This document shows, in pieces, positions 11,302-24,429 of a DNA stretch of 64,000 nucleotides. The position numbers and the translations under genes were made by a program. A model generated the notes under the pieces. That model made no database searches, had not been told where the DNA came from, and saw only the letters and a list, made by a program, of their open reading frames with translations. The number at the start of each line of letters is the position of its first letter. Position 1 is the stretch's first letter. Origin of the DNA: Sisyra terminalis (Eukaryota > Arthropoda > Insecta > Neuroptera > Sisyridae); NCBI GenBank assembly GCA_958496175.1, contig OY292278.1, positions 15,872,001 to 15,936,000 on the forward strand. Reading direction: 5' to 3'.

Positions 11302-11851
11302 ATTTGTCTTTCCTGGAAATCAAGGACAAAGACACTTTTTTTGGGCCTGATGAAAGTATTATCCTTTTGGGAGATAAATGTTTAGTAAGTGCTACTGTTA
11401 GTGAGACTTGTAAATATTGTTCAAATTGAATTTTTCATTACAGAGGAAGCCGATCGAAGACATTAGAGAATTATTCATTGGATTTGAATTGTTCATCATT
11501 TTCAAATGGACGTTTAAGGAATAAATGCGGATCGTTCAAAAATCATCAATCAAATTCATCAAGAATTTCATTTCCACAATTGATATCAATGGAGAAAATC
11601 ACGAATGGATTTACTTCAATTATCAGTGGTGTAAATTGTGTTTCAATAAATCAGTGAACGTGAAATGGTAAAGTTATTAAAATGAAAAGTAATCGAAATG
11701 TCAGAAAATACAAAAGCTTTTTATAAACTAAATATTTCTGTATGATTGTAGTAATTGCTACTTTTACATAATTTTTATAAGCAATTGTAAATATGCAAGA
11801 CACTGTTATTGTGTTATTGTTTATATTTAATTGATCTTAAACATTAATAAA
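11302..11851 (+). other. Possible terminal exons and 3' UTR of an unknown gene
   Basis: An acceptor (TTTTTTACAG at 11292-11301) opens an 83-bp frame ending at a consensus donor GTAAGT (11385). A second acceptor (TTTTTCATTACAG, to 11443) opens a frame ending in TAA at 11522-11524, and AATAAA follows at 11846. The joined reading includes DTFFGPDESIILLGD and then IEDIRELFIGFELF. I recognise no domain. No 5' part is seen, because the palindromic element occupies the upstream side. It could equally be chance splice-like sequence in non-coding DNA. Confidence 0.25.
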
Positions 11852-11906
11852 TTGATTTAAATAGAATACATTGTTTCAATTCGATTTACCCCACTCATCC
11901 TTTTGA

Positions 11907-12600
11907 ATTTTATACTTCAGAGCTTTTTACAGTTAAAGTAGGTAGAAGAGTAAAATTAATACAATGATAAGATAGTTACGGTAGGTATTCTGTTTTTTGA
12001 TAAACTATTCGAACATTATGATATTCGAATACTATCGAAAAATTAAAAGAAAATCAAAATTCTATCGTTTCCATGTCTTTCATCGTTGCTTTCGATAAAA
12101 CAACTATAGACTTTAAGACCTGGTACTACCAAATATGAGAATCAATAATATCGAAAAAAGCGATTAAAGGCATAAAAAAGGTATAACGTTTTTCGATAGA
12201 TCGTTCGATTTTACCCTTCTTTAGTAATGCGTAGAAATTTTTTGGAAAATTCAAATTATTTTGAAATTATCACCGCCCAATTTTGAAATTAGTCGGTATA
12301 AGTCGATTTAATGAAATTTTTTTTGTTGATAATAATTTATTCCAGCTTTTAAATAAGTTTTAGTTCTACTGTAAGAGCAAAAAATACATCATGAATTGTA
12401 ATTTTTCCAAACTACTTCCACCAAATATTTATCATTGTCCTATTACAATATTTGTGATTAAAAGAAAATTAAAATAAGCATATCTAATAATATTTATAAA
12501 AAATATTTCAAATTTCAATTTTGATTATTTATTTTAACTAAAATTGAAATTAAATTCGCAAGAACGCAAGGAGAGCACTTGTGGCGACACACGCATCACC
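11907..12600. other. No gene seen
   Basis: AT-rich sequence with short runs and no splice-flanked frames, tandem repeats or inverted repeats that I can support. Confidence 0.5.
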
Positions 12601-12642
12601 TATAGCCAAGATAACGAACTATTACCTACCCTTACCTTTCAC

Positions 12643-12831
12643 TCAGTCTGCTTCGAGATTTCAAAGGGTTAATTTTGATATGATAAAATTCTCTCAAAAA
12701 TCAGGCCTGATTATAACAATTGTTGACTAATTAATTATTGTGAAAAGTGATTTAAATGAAAATGTGTGATACAAAGTGATAATTGGATTACTCTGGCATC
12801 GATTCAAAACATTCCACATGTTGGGGTAAGT
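12643..12831 (+). promoter_or_regulatory. Possible start site and non-coding first exon
   Basis: An initiator-like TCAGTC at 12643-12648 follows a comparatively GC-rich stretch. It is followed by about 180 bp without a long frame and a strong donor GGGGTAAGTG (GT at 12826). The odorant receptor start lies 1.7 kb downstream, but receptors rarely have spliced 5' UTRs, so the link is unproven. 12832-14460 holds nothing else I can support. Confidence 0.2.
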
Positions 12832-14465
12832 GAAAATTTTTATTGATTTTTACTATGAAAAATCATTTCCAAAAATTTCGAAAAACCTTCAATTTTTATT
12901 TTATTTTTCAAAAAACAAGTTGACTACTTTTTGGTCTTAAGATTTGCTTATTTTTAATAGCAATTTGATACATTTGAATAGTCATAAATGACAAAGAGCC
13001 TAAATTGTTTCATTTTCTTTTTCTTTTTCATTCATTTTTCTCATTGTTTTGCAACAATATTTTGATTCTAAAAGGAAATATATTTCTTGGTCCTTAGGCT
13101 GATAAGTTTGTTGTTTTTTTCAATTTCATTTTCTCATTTTTGAAACAATTTTTGGGTGAAATGTCTAATTGACTATTCATTGTTTAAATTGCTATATTTT
13201 TTTCATTTAAATAGTTTAAATGATAATTCACTTTTGCATAGTAAGTAATATTTGGTCATTAAGTTTTTTTATGGTTTATGACATTTCCCAATTCACTGAT
13301 GCTAATCATAAAGAATGAATTTATGTTTGTTTTTCAAAATATTATGGCTATTTTGATCTTGACAGTTTCCGTATTTGTGGATTAGGCCTCATGGGGATAC
13401 CACGTTAAAAAAACGCGCCTAATACTCTACCTCTAAGGGAGTGAGGAAAGGAGTACATACCAAGAATAAATGTTAATGAAGTTTTATTTTTTATTATATT
13501 ATCGCGAAAAGAAATAGCCAGCAAAAAGGAGACTACCATCTTCAGTGCTTCATACCATCTTCGTCACATTATTGTCTTCCAGAACAGGTAGGATAGTACG
13601 GATAGTAGATGGAAGGTATTATAATTAAATCTTCAGATGGAAAAAGTATTTAAAGCTGAAGTTTCCAATCTTATTTGGTTAGCGGTACTTTTCATACACC
13701 AGATTTATTCTAAACTTTTCACTGTCTTGAGAAATGGGAAAATCTTTCTTTTTAAATGCGATTATCTATTTAATAGCGGAAAATTAAAAATTTATAATAC
13801 CAAATATTACCAGAACTTTTAAGTTTGTTGCGTTTCCCATGTATGAAAAAAAGAACCCTTAGCACGTGTTCCAAACCAATTCCAAACCAATGCAAGTTTG
13901 CAGTGCCACCATAGATCAATTTTAATTAAAAATTGTAGGGTCCTTCTTAATATAATACTTAATGAGACACTTTGTATTAACGTATTCAAAATTGGAAAAC
14001 CGAAATCACAAACTAAAGATATATGTTGTAATTAGAGATTCCTAAAAATGTTTCATTTGCACCATGATATCCTTTATCCTTATTCCATTTTTATAAATTT
14101 GCTGAAGGTTAATTATATGCAATTAAATGTTATATTTCCTGATTTACGATAAGCATAGAAAAAAATTGCAATTTTGTATGTAAAAATGATGAGTAAGCCC
14201 TTGCGAATTTAAAATCATACAATGCAAATTACATTAATCTCATAAAATTAGTTTAAAATTAAAGTTACCAATTATAATAATAAAATTGCCAATTATCTTT
14301 AAAATCATGTCATTAGCTTTGGTTAAATTAAGCCATAAATTATGAATCAAAATTATATGAACACTAATCATGCTCATTATTTTAAATCAAACCACTTTGC
14401 AACAATAAAAACTTTGAAATGTTAGCATAAATTTTTGATTAAAAAAATGCATTATTTTATATCCA

Positions 14466-14473
14466 TATAAAAA
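14466..14473 (+). promoter_or_regulatory. TATA box of the odorant receptor gene
   Basis: TATAAAAA lies 38-45 bp before the ATG at 14511, which leaves room for a 5' UTR of about 10-20 nt. Confidence 0.45.
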
Positions 14474-14510
14474 CACCAGCAGCAATTGTGGCAGGTTTTT
14501 AATACCAAAA

Positions 14511-17500
14511 ATGGCGACAATGTTTGGTCCCGATTACTTCAAAATCCCAACTTTACTAGCAAAAATCGCTGGCATACAAAAATGCAGCACTATTGCCAGT
14601 AGCAAAATTGTACAGCGACTGGATTTGCTTTATTTCTATTTAGTAGTCCTAGGGATATTTGTGACGCTAGTTTCTTATATGTCGGCACTAATAGCAAAAC
14701 CGACCTATAATTTGGTGGAATTATCATATGATAGTTTAAGTGTTGTAAGCATCGCGGTTTATTTGCTAGAATTTGTATATTTGCGACTGAATAGCAAAAA
14801 ATTTACAAAAATTGTTGAAAAGATAAACGATAATTATTCGCTGAACTACAACGCTGGTCTTACAATCGAAAGTATGAAAAAATCAATGAAATTTTGTCAA
14901 AGAATATCAGTGTTATGGGGAGCTTTTATATTTTTTGGTGAACCCATTAAATATCAGTTTAAAGATTCGCCTATTGTAACTTGTATTATTTATTTGCAGG
15001 TATCCATTACGTGTTGGTGCCATTATTTTTCACCCGGAAACTACCATTCAAGTGCTATCCGAAGGATCCAGAAATTTTTCCTTTGTACGAAATTGTTTTT
15101 GTGTTTCAATATTCTCTGTACCTTAATTTTAATGTACTCATGTTTACATTGGAAACTTTTGCATTAACGAGCTTTTATTTAACAAGTCGTCAATTATATT
15201 TTCTTGGTAAAAAATTTGCACATATCCAATTCACTGCTATGTACCGCAATGGAATGCCAATTTGTGATGTTATGGAGTACAAAAAAAAATTTAATCAATT
15301 GAAGAATTCTAGGTGAGTGATATTTTGTGGTGCCCAGTTAAACATAGGACACTTAAACACCGACAGTTAATCAGGTGACACTTAAACATTAATCCTATGC
15401 TATTTGTATATCGAAGAGCTTTTTCCTTTACAAGAATGTGGACTCAGGAACTTTAAATAGCTTAAAGATTACTCGTCGTTTGATTAATTGTTCGTGTTTA
15501 ATTGATTTAAATGTACTGATTAAAGTGAAGGATATTTTTTATTTTAGTTTTAAAAGAAATATCCATTTTGAACCTAAAATAGAAAAAGAGGGCAATTTTT
15601 TAATCGATAATCAAACGTATGAACAGTTTCGAATAGAACAAGAAAATGCTATGAATGGAAAATATACTAAGGAAATAAATCGTTTAATTCGAGAATGCAT
15701 TAATCAACATATCGTAATATTAGATATTTGTCAAGATCTCAATAGTGCGCTTTCGATACCAACGTTTCTAAAATTTTCTTACACAACTTTCTTTTTCTGC
15801 ATTGGTGCATTCATCATATCAATGGTAATTACTCAAAATATAATTTTTTATAATGTATTTTCTATTGATTTATCACTACGAACCTTCTATAATGACTTTA
15901 GGGCTCTGTATCAATAAAATTAATTTATATATATTAGATTGGGCCAAAGAAATTGACTATTTTTTTTTGGAAAGTATATTAAAAATATTGTTCAAGGTGG
16001 CGAAAAAAATTATCGGGAAGGTTTGAGTCCTTAATATTAATAATAAGAGGTCTATCATCTTTAATTTCGATTTTTTATTTGTGCTTTCATTTTTGCGTCA
16101 ATGCTGTCAAACTATCAAGGTAAAAAAAATCATCTGCACATATGAAAATTAAATTCCTTACAAAAAACGTCTCTTTAAAAATTTTTGCCAGACATGCCGT
16201 TTCCAAATAATCAAGCTTCAGACATTGATATGATTTTTTGATTTATCTTCTTTATTTTGGGATTTTGTAACTAACGAACAAATAAATATATAGAAATGAA
16301 CAATATAGATTCTCGAAGGAAATATAATGCTCTAGAAAAAAGGTGTCGTAACGTTTTTACATAAAATCACTCTTTCAAAATTGGCTGAACAACGAAAAAA
16401 ACCATAATTTAATTTTTCCTTCAACTTTAATTGTAAATAACTTTTGAAAAAGTGATTTTATGTAAAAACCTTAAAAAACCTTTTTTGTGGAACATTAAAT
16501 TTTCTTCAAGAATCTATATTGTTAATTTCTATATATTTATTTGATCGTTAGTTACAAAATTCCAAAATAAAGAAGATAATTCTAAAAATTATATCAATGA
16601 TTAAAGCTTGATTATTTGAAAACGGCATGTCTGGCAATAAATTTCAAAGAGACGTTTTTTGTAGGAAATTTAATTTTCTATAAATATATGTGCAAAGAAT
16701 TTTTTTTACCTTGATAGTTGGACAGCATTGACGCAAAAATGAAAGCACAAATAAAAAATCGAAATTAAAGATGATAGACCTCTTAATATTAATATTAAGG
16801 GCTCAAACTTTCCCGATAATTTTTTTTGTCACCTTGAACAATATTTTCGATATACTTTTCAAAAAAAAATAATCGATTTTTTTACCCCAGTCTAATTTCC
16901 AGAACATTCCAAAAGTGTTTCCGAAACAACATGCGTTCTATAGTTATAATAATATTGATCGTTACGAATTGTTTCAATAATCAATTGTTACAATATGTTT
17001 TTAAATAAAGTGTAGTATACTTTACGTTATTGAACCCATACCCATACTATTTTATATATATTTATGAAATAGTTTAAAACACTATATATATTATAAACTT
17101 TAAGGATGTTATGGAGATACAATCGGAGACAAAAGTACACAAAAAGAACACAGAAATTCGTGATTAATTACGTCGTATGGCGTACTATGAGGTGAATAAA
17201 TAGGTAGATACTTAAAAAATTGAATTTAGTTTAAGAAAAAATCGGAAACTTCACCAAAAATTTTAAACAAAATTAAAAAAAACCCCAAAAATATACAAAA
17301 TTTTAAACTAACTTTTGGAACTGAATATGCCTTGATTCCAACTGATTTTAATATGCCTTGATTCCAACTGATTTTAATATTGATTTGGTGCTCATAAGTT
17401 ATAAATGAAATCTTTTAAAATATGATTAAATCTATTATATAAAAATGAATTGAGACATGTGGGCCTCCCAAAAACTTGACGACGGCTGAACCGATTTGGT

Positions 17501-20420
17501 TCATTTTGGTGTTGAAATATTTGTAGAAGACAAAGGAAGGTTTAAAAGGTGGGAAAACAGGAAGAAATTGTAAGGAAAATATTGAAAACAAAAAAAAAAT
17601 CTCTAATAATCTTAAACTAGTCAATGGACCAAATAGGCTGAGTAGGTGCTAACAACAATAAATATTTCACAACAAACAAATATGTCATTTCTTTGCTTTG
17701 TGACTTTACAAAAACACTACCATTTACTTATATTCATATCTTTTACTTAATATTTATTGTAATCTGGAACAATTGAGGAAATTATATTTGTCAATACTGT
17801 AAGGCGTTAAAATATAGTAGGGAATCAACTGCGTTATGGTGTGCTGGTGGAAAAGTAAAATTGCTATAATTAGTCCTACCAACAGACTCATTACGCTCTT
17901 TAGTATATGGGATGTGAAATGATTTTAAAAATTTCTTGGCCAGTATTTAAAAGTATAATAGTTGTTTTCAAATGACGTCGTTTGGTGCATAAAACAAATA
18001 TTATGTTTAAGGAATTACTGAAGAAAACCGGAACCTTCCCAGTAAGCTTTCAGTCCCTGAATAATAGCGACCTTAGGATTGAATTGGCCAAAAGAATAAT
18101 ACAATTTCGAGGGACAAAAATAGACAAAAACAAAAATATGTTTAGAAATGTCTATGTATTAAACTCATGAATAGGTGAGAATTTAAAGATTTTTTGTATG
18201 CATATGTGTTTTAACATGTTTAATGTTTTTATAGGTGTTCATAAAAATAAGTAAAATACAAGGGATATTAATAAATTGTTAATAATTATTTTCATTGTCA
18301 GTAATTTAAGAATTAAAAATATAGTAATATAGCTGATCCCCGCAACTTCGTCTGCGTAACGTATTTTATTTTTCTTATTCTTTTACGAAAAATATAATCA
18401 TAATATAATCATAATAATATAATCATTGGCGAAAAAATATCGCCAAGTTCAATAAATTCGGTCTTAAATATGACTAAAAAAAGTCGAAGTTATCAAAATA
18501 ATCCCATCTCCCTTTTTCGATTCCCGAATGAACCTTTTTCCAAAAACTATTACACTACTGCACTGTACAACACAACCGCGAAATTGAAATTTGTACAATT
18601 GCACGAAACCCAGTTTTTCCATAATCATGTATAACCATTATGTATCTTTAGACTTATTATTGAAATATCTGAATTTCAACTATATAATTAAACCATATTG
18701 GATAGTCTAGAGTTCACCATACACGATTTGACGTATGCCTTTTGCTCTGGAAGAGGATTTTAAATTTCCTTTATCATTATGATGATATGATTATTTATTA
18801 TTTATCATTATGATGATTTCTGGCTGGAATTGCGAATTTTTTTCGTGATCCCTTTCACGTACTTGCAAATAAAAGGTACTGTCCCCCCCAAGAAAAAAAT
18901 CCTGAATCCACCCTTGTCCGTTAGGGTAGGTATTTTAAAAAAAAAAATTATCACATGTCTACTTCCTATAAGGAATACACCGAATATTAAAATTTCATCA
19001 GTCAGAGGAGTATATAAATACACCATTTTATATATGCACGGTTTTAAAAACGTTTTTATTTTAAGCTTTATTACTTTTATTATTATTATTGTTATTTGTA
19101 TTACAATTACTTTTTTTCGTTAATATTTCCTTACTGAGCAACCCTAAGGATCTATTTACAACAACTTTGTAAAAAAAAAAGTTTACTGTCAGATTACTAT
19201 CTATAAAAACATTTATATTTCAAAAAGGCAATTTTTTGTAGTTTAAATTAAATTACTGTGCTTTTTAATAGTTCAACTAAAAATATTAATACAGATCATT
19301 TTTTAACTTTTAAATACCTTTTCAATGATATATAACTCGCCTATCTAAAGTCAATTTTCTTTTTCATACCTCAGTTTTTACGTAGGGGGTACATTCCTTT
19401 ATTATTTTTAAGGAATGATAAATAGCCTATCGTGTGTGGGTGATTGTGTTGTATCTTAGTATTAAAAATATTATTAATTTATATATAAACGAAAAACACA
19501 AGTATATAGTTTGCCTATAAAAGTTATATCCTTCATTATGTTGATATGTTCGCTTCGATAATTGAATGATTATTAAAACTGCATTAACAGATATATAATC
19601 GAATTGAAATGAACTGATTTTATCTTAACAGCTTATGAAAATTATAATTAAACCTGTAGGAAAAATAAAGATTTGAATTTATTGAATGTGTACGAGAGAA
19701 TGACAGGTTTAAATATGCCGTTTAAGGAATCTGAACCATTTTGAGGTATTTGTTAATTGTTGTCAATTAAAATCACATTAACACCTGTTTCCGAATCTAT
19801 AAATGACACCTTTGAATCTCCTTTCTTCTCACATTTTGACCATTAAGTTTTTACTATGTAATTCTGTGGGTTGGCCAGTTTGGGAAACCCTGCTATAACC
19901 TATACAATTGTTGCCACTAGCACTGAAATAATTTATTTTTTCTACTTATTCATTTATTTCAGAATACCAACGATATTTTTGAAATTTTTCATTTTGTGGA
20001 ATATGTATCAATTATTTTCCTCGACATGTTTATTCACATCTACTATGGATCTAAAGTTACTCAAAGCGTAATTCTAATCAATTTAAAATAACTTTTGAAT
20101 TATACAACTAAATGGAAATAAAATTGTTGATTTACAGAGTTTAAATATTGCTACTGCAATCTACCAAAATCCGTGGTATATGCTGAATTCTACACAGAAA
20201 AAAATGCTGAATTTTTCCATAATGCGAGCAAATAAACCGATTGTATTCAGAGGATTCAAATTTTATATAGTATCTTTCCCGACAATAACTTGGGTAAGTT
20301 ATTTTATTTGTTATTATAAATTATTTAAAATAATTTTCTTTTTCATTTTCTAAACAGATATTGCAGACTTCATTCTCCTATTTTACGTTTATGAAAGAAA
20401 TGAATGATAATAAAGTTTGA
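14511..20420 (+). CDS. Odorant receptor (7tm_6 family)
   Basis: Six exons: 14511-14937, 15000-15312, 15548-15824, 19963-20067, 20138-20293 and 20358-20420. All junctions are GT/AG with matching phases (1, 2, 0, 0, 0), giving 446 aa. What looks like a frameshift near 14.99 kb is a 62-bp intron. The protein has the insect receptor pattern: hydrophobic segments in the first 200 residues, FTRKLPF then CYPKDPE in the second outer loop, ECINQHIVILD before a late membrane segment, FLDMFIHIYYGSKVTQS, then YQNPWYMLN and RANKPIVFRGF, ending QTSFSYFTFM. Such receptors act in olfactory neuron membranes together with Orco as ligand-gated cation channels (family knowledge); the ligand is unknown. The three phase-0 introns near the 3' end are typical of the family. 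Intron 3 is 4.1 kb and filled with mobile elements. The loop encoded at the start of exon 3 (about 50 residues, rich in K and E) is longer than usual, so the exon 3 acceptor at 15547 is the least certain boundary. AATAAA follows at 20486. Confidence 0.88.
15935..16894. mobile_element. Palindromic element, family P4, copy 1 (960 bp)
   Basis: Long inverted arms run from TAGATTGGGCCAAAGAAAT to the complementary TTTACCCCAGTCTA, with an axis near 16.41 kb. It lies in intron 3 of the receptor gene. It shares the block TTAAGGGCTCAAACTTTCC with family P2. No target duplication is evident. A closer relative with an 8-bp duplication is at 29.19 kb. Confidence 0.8.
17324..17375 (+). repeat. 26-bp direct repeat, two copies
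   Basis: The unit beginning AATATGCCTTGATTCC occurs twice back to back without mismatch, which suggests a recent tandem duplication. Confidence 0.85.
17431..17620 (+). mobile_element. Short Helitron-like fragment
   Basis: It starts after A with TCTATTATATAAAAATGAAT, a common insect Helitron 5' end, and continues with the usual GGCTGAACCGATTTGG block. A CTAG followed by T at 17617-17621 could be the 3' end, but no clear 3' hairpin precedes it. It lies in intron 3 of the receptor. Confidence 0.45.
18331..19466 (-). mobile_element. Helitron family H, 5'-truncated copy
   Basis: Read on the minus strand it matches the 4273-6625 element and finishes with ACGCAGACGAAGTTGCGGGG then CAGCT. The terminal CTAG has become CTAT. 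The 5' end is missing after about 19466. It occupies intron 3 of the receptor. The open frames at 18808-19123 are inside it and are not genes. Confidence 0.7.
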
Positions 20421-20570
20421 AATATTTGAGAATTTGTTCATCAACTTGTTGATTTACAAAACATTTTTTTTTATATATTTAATGAAATAAAATGGTTTTA
20501 AATGCTTTTATTAAGATGCAATGTTTTTTTCTATAGGCCAAATTAGTGTTTCAATATAAACTGTAGAATT

Positions 20571-20696
20571 ATTAATTAATAATGTTCTTGGGAACTTGGA
20601 CTCAAATTAACTCAAATTGGTAATTATAGTTAGTATAAGTTGAAAATTTGAGGTCTTATTATTTGAGTCCAAGTTCCCATGAATATTATTAATTAT
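20571..20696. repeat. Inverted repeat
   Basis: Arms of about 36 bp (GGGAACTTGGACTCAAAT and its complement) flank a 50-bp spacer. It begins about 150 bp past the receptor stop codon and could be a small palindromic element. Confidence 0.65.
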
Positions 20697-20739
20697 TTAC
20701 CACACCATGGATGAGAGCAACCAGGATTTTGTAAAATTA

Positions 20740-21000
20740 TTATTTATTTATTTATAAAATAAATTTTCATTTTTTTTGGATCAAATTTATTTTATTGTTT
20801 TCTCAATTTAGCGACGTTTCGTCAGGCATCTAATACATACAAATATTATAAACATACATAAATATATAAATGATTAGCCAATATTCAATTTATACCTTGA
20901 AATTATAAGTAAAATTAAATTAATACAAATGACAATTTTATTATAATTGTATCAAAAGTTCAAATAATTAAATAAATAAAATTTTGAATCAATCAGTCCA
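20740..21000. mobile_element. Element with a decayed hammerhead-like motif
   Basis: On the minus strand 20811-20835 reads ATGCCTGACGAAACGTCGC, the conserved flanks of the motif seen elsewhere with stem II deleted. Surrounding AT-rich sequence has weak inverted similarity. Boundaries are uncertain. The rest of 21000-23448 shows only the repeat listed at 21204 and no gene. Confidence 0.35.
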
Positions 21001-21203
21001 CCGGTGTATGGTTACTGGTTACTATCGTTAGACAACTAAGAATCACTATAGTCAAAATTAAACTTTATTTTAATTTTATATTAACTTACTTTTTACGTTG
21101 GTTAGAAAGTTATTTAAACTTGCAATTCTCTTGAAATATCAAAATTCTTCTCCTTTACCACTAACAATACAATATTACCATCAATCAATATACCATTCAA
21201 CCG

Positions 21204-21372
21204 GTTGTTAGGACGACTATTCCCAAGCAGATTAATACGCAGGCGCGCAGTAAGAAACATTGTAATGTTTTCTATTTCATTCTCTTGTTCGTTAAATCCT
21301 ATAGATTTATATGTTTATCTCTTTTAACTATTTCATGAAATTTCAAGTCATAACAATGCTTAAGAAGTTTTA
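21204..21372 (+). repeat. Interspersed repeat R, copy 1
   Basis: It matches 33500-33700 on the same strand (TAATACGCAGGCGCGCA, then a TTTCCTACCTCATTCTC-like block and AAATTTCAAGTCA) and the complement of 28812-29055. The 28.8-kb copy starts CAGAGGTTTTTAATCG, resembling hAT inverted ends, so this may be a hAT-derived MITE family. Confidence 0.6.
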
Positions 21373-23448
21373 ATTTAAAAAAAAACAAATGAATTTACTA
21401 TGGAGATGATAAAGTTGATATGAATAAAGCTTTTACCGTTAATAATAAAGCTTTAAGAGATTTAAGAGAATAAACAATTTGTGTATAAAATCTGAAGTAA
21501 TAGATTATATGTTTTCTCAGAGATGGCACTACGGTATGTACAGTTCATTTGTTGCTAAAACAAATTTGAAATTGAAAAATAAGCATAAATTACTAATTCC
21601 CAAATTGTTAAACTTATAGTATTATTGTATATGGTGGGAGAGTTATAAAAAAAAATGCATTATTTAAATATGTCTAGAAATTAAAACTATTATAAAAGAA
21701 ATATTTAAGAAGTATTTAAGTATTTATTCATGCTGAATGAAATGATTGCTATATGAATCGATTTAATCGATAAAGTTTAAATTAAATGTAACTTTTTTTC
21801 TGATAATTACTTTTATAACTTTTACTGAGTACATGAAGTATATGTAGGTAGCTTATTGATTTTCTTAGAGATTGCGCCCCAATTCGCAAGATGGTGTTGT
21901 ATAACTCCATTTATATGAACATAATATATAAAAAGGTTTGTTTAGAATTACTTTTCATTAAATATGAAAAAGCTGAAAATTTTAAAGGTATTTTTTAAGA
22001 AATATTTGTAGAAAAAAAGCTTAATTTTTGTCACAATTGAAGTTGCAAAAATTCCACTGATAACCGCTCGTAAATTATTCAATTTTGAAAAAATCTTTTT
22101 ATCATAATTGAAATGCAAATCGCTAGTTTTCTTTGCGGAAATCATAGTTTAGTCGATCATTTGTTGAACTTTGGCAAATTTTTTTTTTAAATAAATCTGT
22201 TAACGTTTGCAGAAACCAAAGAAGAAGGGATTATAAATTAATAAAGCATCCATTTAGGCCAAACTTTCAAAGTAAAACTTTTTGATTAAGTGAACACGAT
22301 ATGTGGAAAATCGCAAGTGCTACAAAAGATTCATCACATTTCGAAGCAATTACAAGTAGTAAGTGGAAAAAAAAATAATTAAAATCATTCGATTAGACCA
22401 CACGTTTTTCTTATCAGAATGGAACATTCAATTAATTTAAAAAAAATTATTTGAGAATATTGACATGAAGTAAGATTGTAACTTGAACTTGACAAAATTC
22501 AAATTGATAGTCTTAGAGGAAAAAAAATTATTGCACAATTTCGTTGGCAATATTACATCAATTGGATATTTTATCAAATGTTTTCATTTCATTTTTTTTA
22601 TAGTTTTAACTGTTTTTATCACATACTACGTGACGAACGTTTAACTTAGTTCTGAGTTATATATTTGTATGTATTTATAATTAAAACCACCCATAAAATC
22701 ACGAGATCATTACTGCTTTTTTTAATTAATTTCCAGTTACATTGAAAACTCATGTGGTTTCAATAAATCCGTTTTTTTTTTCAAATACCATTCTTATGAT
22801 TAATATTGGCTCGTTTCACGTTGCACGTAAATTGTGTTTCGGTTCTTTATTCTATTTTTAAGTTTTTCTTTTGAGAAATAAGCCGATTTAGGGACTCGGT
22901 TTATGTGGGATCACATTCTTTGAGTTACTTTTCTTCCTAACGAATTTCATTGTCGTATTATATATAGAATTTAGTAATAATAAGGGATGGTTTGACTTTG
23001 ATTTTTGGCTTTGTGGAAGTTTGACTTTAAGATTTTAAATTTAATAACAATGGATTCAGTGAAATCGATTTTGATGTAAAAGAATAACAAACGTACAATC
23101 AGACCTCCTGCTTAGACACCCGCGTGGAGTAGAAAAACGCTGTATATCTTCCAGGTTTAGGGATAGTTCAATGTCCCTTATTTATAGGGAAGAACATATG
23201 TTTTTTTTTCAAATTTTATCTTTACAGTCTTTGAGTAAAATGGCTTTGATTTAATGATGCTCTTTAATAAAATAAAACAAGACTAAAAAGACTACAAAAA
23301 TTTATCAACGAAATTTTAATAAAATACTTATCAGAAGTATCGTAAATTCTTAACAAGATAAAAATCCAAAAATTTTAAGTGGATATTTTAATTTAAATAT
23401 TTTATGAGCTATAGCGACCTCTTTGATTTAGTTTTTGATCACCAAATT

Positions 23449-24429
23449 ACCTCTGTCAAGTTAGCACCCGACTTTTACAAATTAAAATTTTAAATATATT
23501 TTTAGATAGTCTTTTGTTTGTACTTGATTGTACCGAAAAATTTTTCGTTGGTACCTCAATCGAAAAAAAGTTATTAAATTTTTAAAAATCGATAGTCCTC
23601 CATTGTTAGATTTTTCAAAAATTTAACGGCCATAGATACTACAAAAATGCTGTTTCAACAATAGAGTAATTAGAGTCTAATTACTCATACAAAATCCTTT
23701 ATAACTACCGTTGGAATAAAGTTAGAAGGATATTTTTTTCAATACAATCCTCAGCGCCACAGTAACTAGATTGTACCGCTTTTGGATTTGGAAAATCTCT
23801 CAAGAAAAATCTGTAGTACCTGGAAAACTCTATTTTCTTTCCGGTTGAGGTACAAACAAAAATTCAACTGGTACCATAAACTAGAGACCAGCACCCGAAA
23901 GAAACCGTAAAAAAATTCGTTTGTACCTCAATAGATTCAAAGTTATGGCCGTTTTTGCAATTTCAACAATGAAGTAATAAAAGTCTAATTACTCATACAA
24001 AATCCTTTATAACTACCGTTGGAATAAAGTTAAAAGGATAATTTTTTCGGTACAATCCTCAGCGCCTCCGTAGCTAGATTGTACCGCCTTTGGATTTGGA
24101 AAATCTCTCAAGAAAAATCCGTAGTAGCCATAAAACTATTTTCAATAGAACAAGTGCATTCACAAAATCGCTCATAACTTTTTTTGGGTTAAAGTTAGGA
24201 ACAATTTTTTTTCGGTACAATCCTCTACGTGTCAAGATCTATCTATGGCCGTTAATTTTTTTGAAAAATTTAACAATGGGGGGCTATCGGTTTTTATAAA
24301 TTGAATAACTTTTTTTCGGTTGAGGTACAAACGAATTTTTTTTCGGTACAATCAAGTACAAACAAAAGGCAATCTAAAATATATTCAAAATTTTAATTTG
24401 TAAAAGTCGGGTGCTAATTTGACAAAGGT
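23449..24429. mobile_element. DNA transposon-like element with internal duplication (981 bp)
   Basis: The ends are inverted repeats of more than 40 bp (ACCTCTGTCAAGTTAGCACC and its complement ending GACAAAGGT). A perfect 9-bp duplication CACCAAATT flanks it (23440-23448 and 24430-24438). Internally a block of about 150 bp, from CTAATTACTCATACAAAATC to CTCTCAAGAAAAATC, is present twice (near 23680-23825 and 23980-24125). No transposase frame is present. The 9-bp duplication again suggests Mutator-like mobilisation. Confidence 0.85.

Noticed and set aside
14938..14999. Apparent frameshift or pseudogenisation in the odorant receptor
   Set aside because: The segment is a GT/AG intron of 62 bp with matching phase; removing it restores the conserved sequence.
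17982..18170. 62-codon frame in intron 3 of the receptor
   Set aside because: No recognisable domain, splice sites or promoter; probably chance or a decayed element.
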